Shown: positions 45,399 through 54,459 of the stretch, one piece after another | Layout of the letters: every line of letters starts with the position of its first letter | Position numbering within the stretch: the first letter of the stretch is position 1 | NCBI GenBank assembly: GCA_023212645.1 | Contig: JALBYC010000004.1 | Coordinates: 620,001 to 684,000 of the forward strand | Direction: 5' to 3' | Source: Farysia itapuensis | Lineage: Eukaryota; Basidiomycota; Ustilaginomycetes; Ustilaginales; Ustilaginaceae | Length of the DNA stretch: 64,000 nucleotides | Position numbers and translations under genes: made by a program | The notes under the pieces: generated by a model | Told to the model about the DNA's origin: nothing | Database searches by the model: none | What the model saw: the letters and a program-made list of their open reading frames with translations, nothing else

Positions 45399-45740
45399 AT
45401 GCGGCGGCGGCCCAGCAGCTCAATTCTTCTATTAGTTTCAATGCTGTTTGCGCTTCTAGTTACTGTCCAAGCCAAGCCTAAACCCGGCATCGAGGAACAC
45501 TTAGCAGAAGCAGCGGAAGAGACTTTCGAAGTACTCGATCCTCCTCGAATGCGAGACTCGAGCGAGCAATTCCACCAGGCCGTCGAGTCGCACAATCTCA
45601 CCGATAAGCTGACTCCTACTGAGCGCCATAAGGTCCTTGTCACCAAGAACATACTTATCTATCACAAGGCAAAGACTGGCTCTACCATTAGTACGCAAGG
45701 TCGGTCGTTTGAATCTGATCAGATCCAGACTTTGCTCTGA
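45399..45740 (+). CDS. Small predicted secreted protein, isolated
   Basis: The product has 113 residues. The signal peptide is residues ~1-25: basic MRRRPSS, then ILLLVSMLFALLVTVQA, with cleavage before KPKPG. The mature part is acidic and helical (IEEHLAEAAEETFEVLD), has one N-glycosylation site (NLT), no cysteine and no known domain. The last 15 residues could be altered if a GT at about 45690 is an intron donor. I found no convincing partner acceptor. It lies alone between an SDR and pirin. Candidate effector by signal peptide and size only. Confidence 0.6.
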   Translation: MRRRPSSSILLLVSMLFALLVTVQAKPKPGIEEHLAEAAEETFEVLDPPRMRDSSEQFHQAVESHNLTDKLTPTERHKVLVTKNILIYHKAKTGSTISTQGRSFESDQIQTLL

Positions 45741-46248
45741 GACCCATCAGTAGTACAAAGAGCCTCCCACTGGAATGTTGACTCTCTCATAAAATCCTTC
45801 CATCTTCTTCCAGAAGGCAAAGCTCGACCCGCTCAGCGGCGCAGCCCGTACACTGCGTAGTGTGTGAATTCAAATCAATATATCAAATATAAAATGAAGG
45901 TATAAATTGACAAACGCACGGTGTTAAGGTTCAAACCCCGGACTGCTATCGGCTATCCGGACATTCGTAGTCTATCGCCGTTGCTTTGCTGCTCGTTCCT
46001 TCACGACTGTAGGGTATAAAGCAAGACGGTGTGTCTGTATGAGCAAGTATCTCTCCTCACATCAGGGCCCAGTGCAAGCAAAGTCAGTGGAAGAAAAATT
46101 GGTCCAGCGCAGTTCAAACAAAAAGCCAGCGACGTCTACTGCGACCAAATCGAACAGCTTCTCTGTATACTTTGGCTTGATCGCCTTCATTATAGCTTTT
46201 ACATCCTTCTACGTGTATCCATCAAAAACTCCAACGAGCTCATCTAAC
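45741..46248. other. Pirin promoter / possible N-terminal extension, 508 bp
   Basis: An AT-rich patch (45880-45910) is followed by a B-box-like GGTTCAAACCCC at about 45928-45939 without a tRNA around it, a TATAAA at 46014-46019, and from 46039 an ATG-led frame continuous with pirin (see the pirin entry). No independent gene is seen. Confidence 0.45.
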
Positions 46249-47235
46249 ATGGCATCAGTAGCCTCTACAGCTCGTACAGCTCGACTCATCTCCCGAGGTG
46301 TGGCAAAAAAGGTCAAGAGTATTGAAACACCCGAGGGAGCAGGAGCGGTTGTCCGTCGATCCATCGGGACGCCGGCCTTGCGCAATATCTCTCCCTTTCT
46401 CATGCTAGACCACTTCAGGATCGGCGAGGGTGCCGGCTTCCCCGACCATCCGCATCGTGGTCAGACCACCGTCACCTACATTCTCGATGGACTATCGCAG
46501 CACGAAGACTTCGCAGGGCATGCGGGAACCATCGGGCCCGGGGATGTGCAATGGATGAATGCTGGACGCGGCATTATGCACGCCGAGATGCCAATTCACC
46601 GCGATGCACAGGGTAACAAGCTTCCTGATCCCGTCGGACTTCAGCTTTGGGTGGATCTGCCAGCGCACGCCAAGAAGGAATCGCCGAGCTACCAAGAATA
46701 CCGCGCAGACAAGATCCCCACCGCTGTTCCGCGATCAAAGGAGCCTGTACAGACAGAAGGTCAGGGCTGGACCGTGAAGGTTGTTGCCGGAGAATCACAT
46801 GGAATCGCTTCTCCAATTCAGCTGCCCAAGAATGGCGGAGTTCTGTACCTCGATATCACTCTTGACCCGAACGGATCTATCCGTCAGCCCATCAGCGATA
46901 ACTACAACGCCTTTATCTACACGCTCGAAGGTCAGATCCGCATTGGAGATGACGATACCAATGCAGGTCCAGGCGAGGCGTATGAGCAGTATCACACTTT
47001 GGTCCTCGACACCCAGGGTCAAGGTGTTACTATCACCAATCCTTCCTCAACCGCAAAAGCACGCATGATTCTCGTGGCCGGCGAGCCCTTAGACCAAGGC
47101 GTCGTTCAGTACGGCCCCTTCGTCATGACCAGCAGGCAGGAGATTCAGCAGACTCTTCTCGATTTCCAGGGCGGCAAGAACGGTTTCGAACGCGCCCCTG
47201 GCTGGCGTTCCGAAATCGGCGCAACAATGCGTTGA
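46249..47235 (+). CDS. Pirin-like protein (cupin), with optional 70-residue upstream extension
   Basis: From ATG at 46249 the product has 328 residues. Pirin hallmarks are RRSIGTPALRNISPFLMLDHF, the metal-ligand segment FPDHPHRGQTTVTYI, and IMHAEMP, which keep the His/His and His/Glu iron ligands of human pirin. The second cupin domain contains YNAFIYTLEGQIRIGDD. Pirins are nuclear iron-dependent transcription cofactors or quercetinases. The 46249 ATG has a strong context (A at -3, G at +4) and yields an Arg/Ala-rich, mitochondrial-like leader. The same frame is open from an ATG at 46039 in a poor context (T at -3), adding 70 residues with a membrane segment (VYFGLIAFIIAFTSFYVYP). A TATAAA lies only 20 bp before that ATG, so most transcripts may begin after it. 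Confidence 0.88.
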   Translation: MASVASTARTARLISRGVAKKVKSIETPEGAGAVVRRSIGTPALRNISPFLMLDHFRIGEGAGFPDHPHRGQTTVTYILDGLSQHEDFAGHAGTIGPGDVQWMNAGRGIMHAEMPIHRDAQGNKLPDPVGLQLWVDLPAHAKKESPSYQEYRADKIPTAVPRSKEPVQTEGQGWTVKVVAGESHGIASPIQLPKNGGVLYLDITLDPNGSIRQPISDNYNAFIYTLEGQIRIGDDDTNAGPGEAYEQYHTLVLDTQGQGVTITNPSSTAKARMILVAGEPLDQGVVQYGPFVMTSRQEIQQTLLDFQGGKNGFERAPGWRSEIGATMR

Positions 47236-47351
47236 ATTAGAAAACCAAGTGACGGACGAGGATCTCCCTGAGGTTGTGCAATCCAGTGTATTCTAGCGAT
47301 CGTTCCGTATGTGAAAGTTGCCTTTAATGTGCTGAGTGATGAATATGATTT

Positions 47352-50300
47352 TCAAGTGGCACCATCCGGAGGATTAACCCAAGTTCCATTGACGAGGAAG
47401 GCAACAGCAGCCATGGTGAAGTCCCCCGGACTTCCCTGCGAAGTGTATGCAAGTCGTAGGTAATGCGGTGATCCCAGGATCGTCTGATTAGATGGCTGAC
47501 CGATTGGCTGGTCGTTTGCAACGGCTTGTCGAGCATAGATCCCCGCTAGTGTCGAAAGGTTGAAGGTGGTCTCTGGACCCTCGTATCTGAGGACATCATC
47601 GATAAGCAGGTTGAACCCGTCGTAATTCGATCGCTGATCTTGAGGGATAGCATTCCAAGTGAAAACTCCCTGACTAGACAAGGACCAAGTGGCACTTGTG
47701 GTGTTGAAGGTGGGCAAGGCGGTGCCACCAGTAGCGTCGCCTTGCACCACTGCCGCATCCTGTAAGAGTCCGTCAAAGCCCCATCGTGCCACGCCATTGG
47801 TGAACATTCCAAGGAGGAAGCCAACATAGATCAGTGAGAGTCGCGTTGGAAAGGCACATGCTGGAAGCAAAGCCAATGCTATGATGTAGTGGTGAATGCG
47901 CAAGGCTTCACCGGGCACTGCTGCCGCCAATGCTACCAGAATGCCTCCAACAGCATAAATGAGCATATACTTGGGCAAGTATCCAGTCTTGCGCATCACG
48001 CGAACCTGGTTGATGGCAATCACAAGTACTACCGCGATAATGATGACGAGGGCAGTGAGACTGCCTGGCTGCTGAGCAATATCTCTGGCGACCAGTCGTT
48101 GAATTGGAACTTTGTTGAACACGACATTGAGCAGAACTCCGATCCACCAAAGACCCAACGTCCAGAACGTCCTTTCGATTGGCATCGCTGCAAATGCTGG
48201 CCAGACAAAACGGAAGGCAAGTCGATAGATGACGTAGCAGCAGAAAAGAAATGGCAGGAAATCTCCAATCGCGTCCCCAATTGGAGGTGGATAGTCTCGC
48301 GGCTCAGACACCAAGTTGATGTGCCAGAAGCCGACGCACGCTAGCGTCCAGAACCACACCATGAATTTAGGACGTAGCACGAAGCCAACGAATGCAGTCA
48401 TGATAGCGTTCAACACGTATCCTTGCCACCTGCGGTCAGTGCAGTCTGATGTCTCTTCCGCAGCATCGAAACGAAAGCTAGAGGGGAAGACTGAATCAAA
48501 ACCGACAGATTGGAGTCCGTTAGCCGCCTGAGCTTCGAAGTTGTCTTGTGCTCCAACGAGACGGACAGAACCACACCCGCCGACAGAGTTCCGAATGATG
48601 CCAGCATGGATTGCAGCGGCGCAAACAAACGAGTCGCCGCGGTAGGTCTTGTTAACATCGCCACCGCCGACGATGAGCGGCTCGTAGTTTACCAATTCAC
48701 TGCCAATGGATCGAGGGTTCAAAAGGGTCACGTCGGTACATTGTGCTGGACAGCGGAAAGCTTGACCACTGTCGCTGTCGCTAGTGTAGAAAGGCGCGCA
48801 GTCTTGACCGTCCAAGCCACACTCTGCGTTTCGCAGCCAGTAAGTAGAAGTGCATGAGAAGAACGCAGGTGTTCGCGTTATTCCATCTGAGCCTACGACG
48901 CTGGACTCGTACCAAAGAGACTTCGCGAGGAAAGCAAATCCCAAGATCCAGCCTACGTAGACCAGGCACAAACAAAGCCAGTGTACTTTGTTGAGTTTTG
49001 CATCCACTGCAATGGCTTGCAACCAGCGACTGCTGGGAGACCTGTCAGTGTCAGCTTCTTCTGGCTGATATTGCGAGCTTTCGTGATGATTCCGGTGTAT
49101 TTTTGGGTCTTTCCACGCGACAGGATCGGTCAATCGGGTCCAAGCGTGCTCTAGTGGCGCCAAGGGCCACCATCTATAATGTCTAATGCTGAGTCTTGCA
49201 GGAGGGCGAGGTCCCATCATCCAGCGACCGAATCGCTTTCGCTTGGTAATTGTGCGTGTTCTCCGAGCTTGACTGTGGCCGGCACTGTCAGTCTCAAACA
49301 GATAAACGGGCTCCATCTCCGGCTCTAATCCTAAAGGCGTCATGGGTATATATTTTGAATCTTGACTGCTTTGACTGCCGCCGACGGCGGAGCTGAACGG
49401 CAGAATAACATCCGTGCTAGACTCCACGTTGTGCACAGAACCAGCGAGAGGGTCTCGCGAGTAGCAGATCGTGGTATCGCCATTGGTCTTACAACAAGAA
49501 TGATCGTCTGCTTCATCTATACTGTAACCGTGGACAGCAGGACTGGCGACCGCATCGCTTCCAGGTGCACGTTGCACCACTTCCTTTGAGCTTGAGGGTC
49601 TTGAAAGCTCTCCAGGGGCCATGTCCATGGGCGACAAGAACGGCACTGGAGGTCCAACGCCTCCGGGATACCCGGCCAGGACTTCTCGCCATGGTGGTGC
49701 TGTCGTTGTCACTCTCATCTGCTCGGAAAGCGACCGAGGATGCAATACGATAAAGCATGCATAAAAGATCTCATCTGGAGACTGCAGTCGTTGCAGGTCT
49801 TCTTGTGTTTCTCGATCCAGGATTGACCTGGTGTCGACCGAGTATGGTCTGCGACTCATTTCTTTGAGGAGCCATTGAATGCTGTCCATGTTACTCGTCA
49901 GAGAAGTCATCCCATATCGGGCACAGGCATGCATGGAACGAAGCGTAGTGTATGTCTGACCACCGGCTTGGTGCACGGAACTCTGCTTGAGCTTTTTGTA
50001 TTTGCTCCGCGGGAGGTCCTCTGATATATCCCTCCAGTCCGTGCCCCACAGCTCGCTGAGGCAACTTTCCAGCGTGTCGACCATGTGCGACATGAAATGT
50101 GCCCGTGGGAGATCGGGGTAGATTTGTCGAAGCTCCGTCAGATTATCGAATCCACCCGGACCAAGATCTTGCAGCTGCTTGACTGGCAATTGTAAGCAGT
50201 CTCGAAGATTCTGATGTTCTGGGCTCGACCACTTCGAGCCTTTCCAGAAATCAGATGGATCAGTTCCGTCGTCTCCAAGCAATGCTTTTACTCTTGCTTT

Positions 50301-52094
50301 CTCCTTTGGTCCCCCGACAGTTGCACATACTCGACGGAGTCGATCGAATGCACCAACAGTGGCGAATAGATCCACTTTTCCATGGGGCTGTTGCTGCGTA
50401 GAAGCACTGCATTGCCCTTGTCGACCCCAAATTGGGTCCAGGATGGCATCAAAAAGCGTTTCGACGTTCATTTCACGCTCAAGCTGAATGGCTAGTGCTC
50501 GACCTTCTTTTGCAGCGGCGTGATCAAGCGCATGAGTTGCTTCGTCGTGCTGATCGTTTTGAAGTGACAGTTCGGCAGCTCGCGTCTCTAGGGCTTCTTT
50601 GCGGATAGAAAATGTACGGAAGTGATGCTGGTACTTGAGGCCTGACCCTTCCAGTCCATCCGCCACACGTGGATGTCGCTTTGAGTCAGCCAGTGTGACG
50701 CCTTCGGACATGGTCTCATGGAAATGACCGTGTGTTGTGTCGCTAACCAGGGCTATCATGGCGGTGACGTCAAGGTTGATTTTGCTCGTTGTGCGCCAGT
50801 CTGGCCTCTTTGGTGGTGGGGGAACCTTTGGCAGGCCGACAGATGTGCAAGACTGCCGCGCCAGACTTATGCTAGGATACTCAAGCCCATCTAACAGATG
50901 GGGCGGAAGCTTTCGCAGCCCAAAGACGAGGTTGATACGCATTCTCTCGGCTTCGTCGGCGATGGCTGCAAGCCGATGATTGAATCGGTCCCATTCTGAC
51001 AGCTGATAGAAATCAGCGAGGGCTGCTTCTCTTCCATCTCGTGTGGACGGCAAGGGCTGCGAAGGTTCCTGGAGCTGTAGACGAGTCACAACAATCTCGA
51101 TGTGTATCGTTGAATATGGCTGAGATCGTCCCGAATTTTCGGAGCGCTGGACTCTTGCTTGCGATTCAGTCTCTGCAGCAGCCCGCAATTCTGTCATTAA
51201 TTTCATCAGCGAGCACTTCTGAGCAGCAGCGTCAAAGGCGATTGACTTGCTTTCTGTCAAAGCAGCACGGGTACTGGACCCTTCTGGATTAGTGCCAGCA
51301 GCATTCGGGCAATGTTCTGTGTGGTCGTGTTCATGAAAAGATGAAGTCAAGGTCGCAGAGGTGGTCATTGAAGCGGCAAGGTCGACATCTTCACTGTCAT
51401 CATCGTCGTTCGAGCCGGAGCTCGAATCATCGTCGTCGATCATGTAGCTCTCTGCCTCGCGAAATTCTTGACGTAGTCGTTCTGGCTTGATGATGTAGAG
51501 CCTGGTCCATCGGTCGCCACCCTGCGCGACAATGTCGACTTTGACACTGTCGCTGTTGACTTTGTCGCGCCTATACTTGCGCTTGCGCCGCATTGCGACA
51601 GACAAGCTGAAAGAAAACCGATCTTGCAGCGACATGACAGGACCATGCATTAGTGCGACATAGATCGCCTCTTCCCAGAAGCCAATGTGATGGGTGCCAT
51701 TCGAGTAGGGATGGGGTTCTTCCCAGCTTCCATTTTCTGTCGCGATTCTGCCAAGCGTGACGAGCTCAGCTTCTACTTGATTGCGCAGGACACTGAGGCC
51801 TTTGATGGAGGTAGATGCGACAATACGAGCTCGGTGCTCATTCCATCTCGACCCAGCGATGGGACAATAAGCCCTTGCCAAAGTTTCTGCATCCGGACAT
51901 AGAAGGTCTTGTGCGGATGACGAACTTCGATCTGCACAGGCTTTCTGTTCAAGAGTAGACAGAGACGGCCCAAAGCTGTACGAAGGCGCCTCGGTCAACC
52001 ATAGACGGTAAACGTTGGCAAAATCCTCAATCGAGTCTCTGACAACAACCAAGCCGTCCCGCAGCTTGAATGCTGGAATTAGTAGGGGAGCCAT
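47352..52094 (-). CDS. Giant protein joining a DUF1308 (C7orf25/UPF0415-like) part and an LCCL membrane part
   Basis: One uninterrupted frame of 1580 residues. Part 1 (~residues 1-800) matches the C7orf25/UPF0415 family in three places: VKVDIVAQGGDRWTRLYIIK (~190), KINLDVTAMIALVSDTTHG (~440) and LRRVCATVGGPKEKARVKALL (~600). It carries an acidic insertion (~225-245). Residues ~800-915 are Ser/Pro-rich. Part 2 (~917-1580) has basic FGRWMMGPRPPARLSIRHYRWW, a membrane segment near 1045 (CLCLVYVGWILGFAFLA), an LCCL domain at ~1075-1200 with Cys residues and FVCAAAIHAGIIRNSVGGCG, then about nine membrane segments and an N-glycosylated C-terminus. Fungal LCCL proteins are normally separate genes. 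Either a true fusion or two genes without a stop between them; a TATA-like TATATA lies just before an internal Met codon at ~49343. Confidence 0.85.
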   Translation of the reverse strand: MAPLLIPAFKLRDGLVVVRDSIEDFANVYRLWLTEAPSYSFGPSLSTLEQKACADRSSSSAQDLLCPDAETLARAYCPIAGSRWNEHRARIVASTSIKGLSVLRNQVEAELVTLGRIATENGSWEEPHPYSNGTHHIGFWEEAIYVALMHGPVMSLQDRFSFSLSVAMRRKRKYRRDKVNSDSVKVDIVAQGGDRWTRLYIIKPERLRQEFREAESYMIDDDDSSSGSNDDDDSEDVDLAASMTTSATLTSSFHEHDHTEHCPNAAGTNPEGSSTRAALTESKSIAFDAAAQKCSLMKLMTELRAAAETESQARVQRSENSGRSQPYSTIHIEIVVTRLQLQEPSQPLPSTRDGREAALADFYQLSEWDRFNHRLAAIADEAERMRINLVFGLRKLPPHLLDGLEYPSISLARQSCTSVGLPKVPPPPKRPDWRTTSKINLDVTAMIALVSDTTHGHFHETMSEGVTLADSKRHPRVADGLEGSGLKYQHHFRTFSIRKEALETRAAELSLQNDQHDEATHALDHAAAKEGRALAIQLEREMNVETLFDAILDPIWGRQGQCSASTQQQPHGKVDLFATVGAFDRLRRVCATVGGPKEKARVKALLGDDGTDPSDFWKGSKWSSPEHQNLRDCLQLPVKQLQDLGPGGFDNLTELRQIYPDLPRAHFMSHMVDTLESCLSELWGTDWRDISEDLPRSKYKKLKQSSVHQAGGQTYTTLRSMHACARYGMTSLTSNMDSIQWLLKEMSRRPYSVDTRSILDRETQEDLQRLQSPDEIFYACFIVLHPRSLSEQMRVTTTAPPWREVLAGYPGGVGPPVPFLSPMDMAPGELSRPSSSKEVVQRAPGSDAVASPAVHGYSIDEADDHSCCKTNGDTTICYSRDPLAGSVHNVESSTDVILPFSSAVGGSQSSQDSKYIPMTPLGLEPEMEPVYLFETDSAGHSQARRTRTITKRKRFGRWMMGPRPPARLSIRHYRWWPLAPLEHAWTRLTDPVAWKDPKIHRNHHESSQYQPEEADTDRSPSSRWLQAIAVDAKLNKVHWLCLCLVYVGWILGFAFLAKSLWYESSVVGSDGITRTPAFFSCTSTYWLRNAECGLDGQDCAPFYTSDSDSGQAFRCPAQCTDVTLLNPRSIGSELVNYEPLIVGGGDVNKTYRGDSFVCAAAIHAGIIRNSVGGCGSVRLVGAQDNFEAQAANGLQSVGFDSVFPSSFRFDAAEETSDCTDRRWQGYVLNAIMTAFVGFVLRPKFMVWFWTLACVGFWHINLVSEPRDYPPPIGDAIGDFLPFLFCCYVIYRLAFRFVWPAFAAMPIERTFWTLGLWWIGVLLNVVFNKVPIQRLVARDIAQQPGSLTALVIIIAVVLVIAINQVRVMRKTGYLPKYMLIYAVGGILVALAAAVPGEALRIHHYIIALALLPACAFPTRLSLIYVGFLLGMFTNGVARWGFDGLLQDAAVVQGDATGGTALPTFNTTSATWSLSSQGVFTWNAIPQDQRSNYDGFNLLIDDVLRYEGPETTFNLSTLAGIYARQAVANDQPIGQPSNQTILGSPHYLRLAYTSQGSPGDFTMAAVAFLVNGTWVNPPDGAT

Positions 52095-52465
52095 ACTTCA
52101 TCAACAGCGTACAGCTGGTCGTGTGTAGCTGTTTAAGAAGGTGGCGCACATAAGAAGTCGTCGAACGACCTCGTGACAAAGCGGGGTGAGCGGTTAATGT
52201 CAGCTACAGGTTCGTGGCAAAGTGGAGAAAGCTCATCAGATCGGAGCATTTTCTTCTTCGAAAAGCCACCTCGGTACCTCGGTTCAAGATATTCCCAGCT
52301 GAACAGCAAGTACTTAAAAAGACACTCGATCAGGCTGGCAGAAGCCATCAAGTTCATCATACGAATCTTCGTGATTATTAATGCAGACAGTTGGTATGGG
52401 AACGTGATCAAAGACTAGGTAAGAGAAATAGCGAACAGTATGGCGTCTACTTGTAGCTGATGCTG
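52095..52465. other. Intergenic region, 371 bp
   Basis: It contains the promoter of the DUF1308-LCCL gene and the 3' flank of the alcohol dehydrogenase gene. Short frames (complement 52133-52411; 52173-52418) have no support. Confidence 0.4.
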
Positions 52466-53497
52466 TTATAGGTTTGCATCAGTCTTGTTGGTGGTGGAGA
52501 CGGCAACAAATCTGTATCGCACGTCACCCTTCTGCAGGCGTTCAACGGCGCCGTTGATGCCCTCCTCGGTCATTGGAACTTCCTCGATCATGGGCTTGAT
52601 ATCGTGACGGGCGGCAAATTCGAGCATCTTGCTGTGAACCTCCCGAGATGCGACCAGAGAACCCTGGATCTTGAGTTGCTTGCCAACAATAGGCATGTAT
52701 GGGAATTTAAAATCGCCAGAGTCAACTGAGAGTGGGATGATAGTGGCGTCTTTCTCGAGCACCTTGAGGTAGGTCTTCCAGTCTGGCTGTGCGCTCGTGG
52801 TGACAAGGAGATAGTCGACGGGCTTGACACCTTCCAGCTTCGGGTTGTTCTTGGCAGCCACAAAGTCATGAGCGCCAAGCTTCATAGCTTCGTCCTTCTT
52901 TGACTCAGTTCCAGAGAAGACCACAACGTCACATCCCATCTTGTTCAGGAACTGGATAGCAATGTGTCCAAGGCCTCCGATGCCGATGACACCGACTCGG
53001 TCGTAAGGCTGGATTCCTGCATCGTGCATGGCGCCAAAGACAGTGGCACCACCGCACTGCAATGGTGCAGCGTGCTTGAGCTCCAATCCGTCGGGAATGC
53101 GATGACAGAATTCCTCAGTAATGACGAACTTGTCGCCAAATGAACCTTGGTCTTTGTCTGCAGAACCGTACATCTTGTTCTCGTAGCAGTTGGTATCTCT
53201 GCCTTTCTTGCAGAACTTGCAGATGCCACATGAGTCGTGGTTGTAGCCCCATCCGACGCGGTCACCAGTCTTGAAATGCTTGACTTCAGGGCCGACTTGG
53301 GCAACGATGCCGACACCTTCGTGTCCGAGCGCCATGTCCTGCTTCAGGTAGTGAATGTCCGTGTAGCATAGTCCCGAATGTGTGATGTTGATAACGACGT
53401 CTCGAGAGTTCAAGGTGCGCTCGCCGCCTTGGGTCTTGACAACTTTGCCAGACGAAGAGCCTTTGAAGACGGTTCCAAGATTTACAGTGGATGGCAT
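52466..53497 (-). CDS. Zinc-dependent medium-chain alcohol dehydrogenase
   Basis: The product has 343 residues. Catalytic zinc ligands are Cys44 in SGLCYTD and His59-Glu60 in LGHEGVG. The structural zinc site is complete: Cys90, 93, 96 and 104 in CGICKFCKKGRDTNC. The Rossmann motif is VGVIGIGGLGHIAIQF. The combination KKGRDTNCYENKMYG and LQCGGATVFGAM resembles the cinnamyl-alcohol-dehydrogenase/YahK-AdhP branch of fungal and bacterial NADP(H) enzymes rather than yeast Adh1. It reduces aldehydes to alcohols or the reverse in the cytosol. A TATATA lies ~60 bp upstream on the minus strand (near 53558). It diverges from an MFS transporter across 962 bp. Confidence 0.92.
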   Translation of the reverse strand: MPSTVNLGTVFKGSSSGKVVKTQGGERTLNSRDVVINITHSGLCYTDIHYLKQDMALGHEGVGIVAQVGPEVKHFKTGDRVGWGYNHDSCGICKFCKKGRDTNCYENKMYGSADKDQGSFGDKFVITEEFCHRIPDGLELKHAAPLQCGGATVFGAMHDAGIQPYDRVGVIGIGGLGHIAIQFLNKMGCDVVVFSGTESKKDEAMKLGAHDFVAAKNNPKLEGVKPVDYLLVTTSAQPDWKTYLKVLEKDATIIPLSVDSGDFKFPYMPIVGKQLKIQGSLVASREVHSKMLEFAARHDIKPMIEEVPMTEEGINGAVERLQKGDVRYRFVAVSTTNKTDANL

Positions 53498-54459
53498 GAT
53501 GTTTGGTGATCTTTGGAAGAAAGGGGATGACAGTATGAGCAGACGAGATTTGTCTTCTATATATGCCTTACCTTGTCCGAGGCACGGCTATCCACACGTG
53601 TTGGTTCCGGAGTTTAGGCACATGCAGTATGACTGATTCTGATTCACGTTGCACCAATGGGACAGGGCGTACCAGAACTAGCGTATTCACAATGGCATCA
53701 TCACTAAAATTCAGTTGGACTTGCGAAAATACGATGATGACAGAACCTTGTTGGTAAATCTCCGACGTTAGGAAGTTTTTCAAACCTTTTTACACACGTG
53801 GAAATATGTGTCGTGTGCCGTGACTGTTCCTGCCGCCCAAACGCCGCAAACATCTTTTTGCTCTCGGGGACAGGCTGTTTCCGGGATGAGCATTGCCGAC
53901 GGACTTTACCAAGTTTGTTCCACTCGAGCAACGAGCAGAGGCTGTACGCGCTGCCAACAGCATCCTTCGGCTTTTGCCTAGGCTGCCCGTAGACATAGTG
54001 CATAACAGATCTGCAAAAGATCTGCCGATCTGTCTTCATCCCCGATTCCCGCTCGATGAAAGCACAAGGAGCTCGGCGAATTGAGCGGCTTGTTCGAGGA
54101 CGGCAAACCGCCGAAGCGATGTAGTGGCGCAGGTCGTCCTCCTCAGACTTGCTCAAGACCATACGACAGCGCGACTGGCGGAGCTTGTCAAAGACAGAAA
54201 GAGTCATACCGTACTGTTCTTGTAGAGAGAAGCTCAGCCTCATCGTGTTGTTGGAAGCTTCAATCGGGCGAATCGTCGTGCACGATATCGCCAAGCCCAC
54301 ATTTCTTCTCGAGCTTCTGCTGTTTTCGTCGAGACAAGAAGCTCATGCGCTAAAGATACTTCATTCGACAGAGCGGAAGCCATCCCGGCCACGTTAATGA
54401 AGACATAAATAGTCACCAGTTGCTGTCAATTGCATCCTCAACTCTTCAGAAACGACGAT
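53498..54459. other. Divergent intergenic region, 962 bp, with an unexplained minus-strand frame
   Basis: It separates the alcohol dehydrogenase and MFS transporter genes. On the minus strand 53704-54300 is open for 198 codons; its N-terminal half (MRLSFSLQEQYGMTLSVFDKLRQ..., Arg/Ser-rich) is helix-like, but I see no known motif, no signal peptide and no clear start context. A frame this long in intergenic DNA is uncommon but can occur by chance. I do not call it a gene. Confidence 0.4.

Noticed and set aside
45926..45939. B-box-like GGTTCAAACCCC, possible tRNA remnant
   Set aside because: No A box, acceptor stem or anticodon arm could be built around it.
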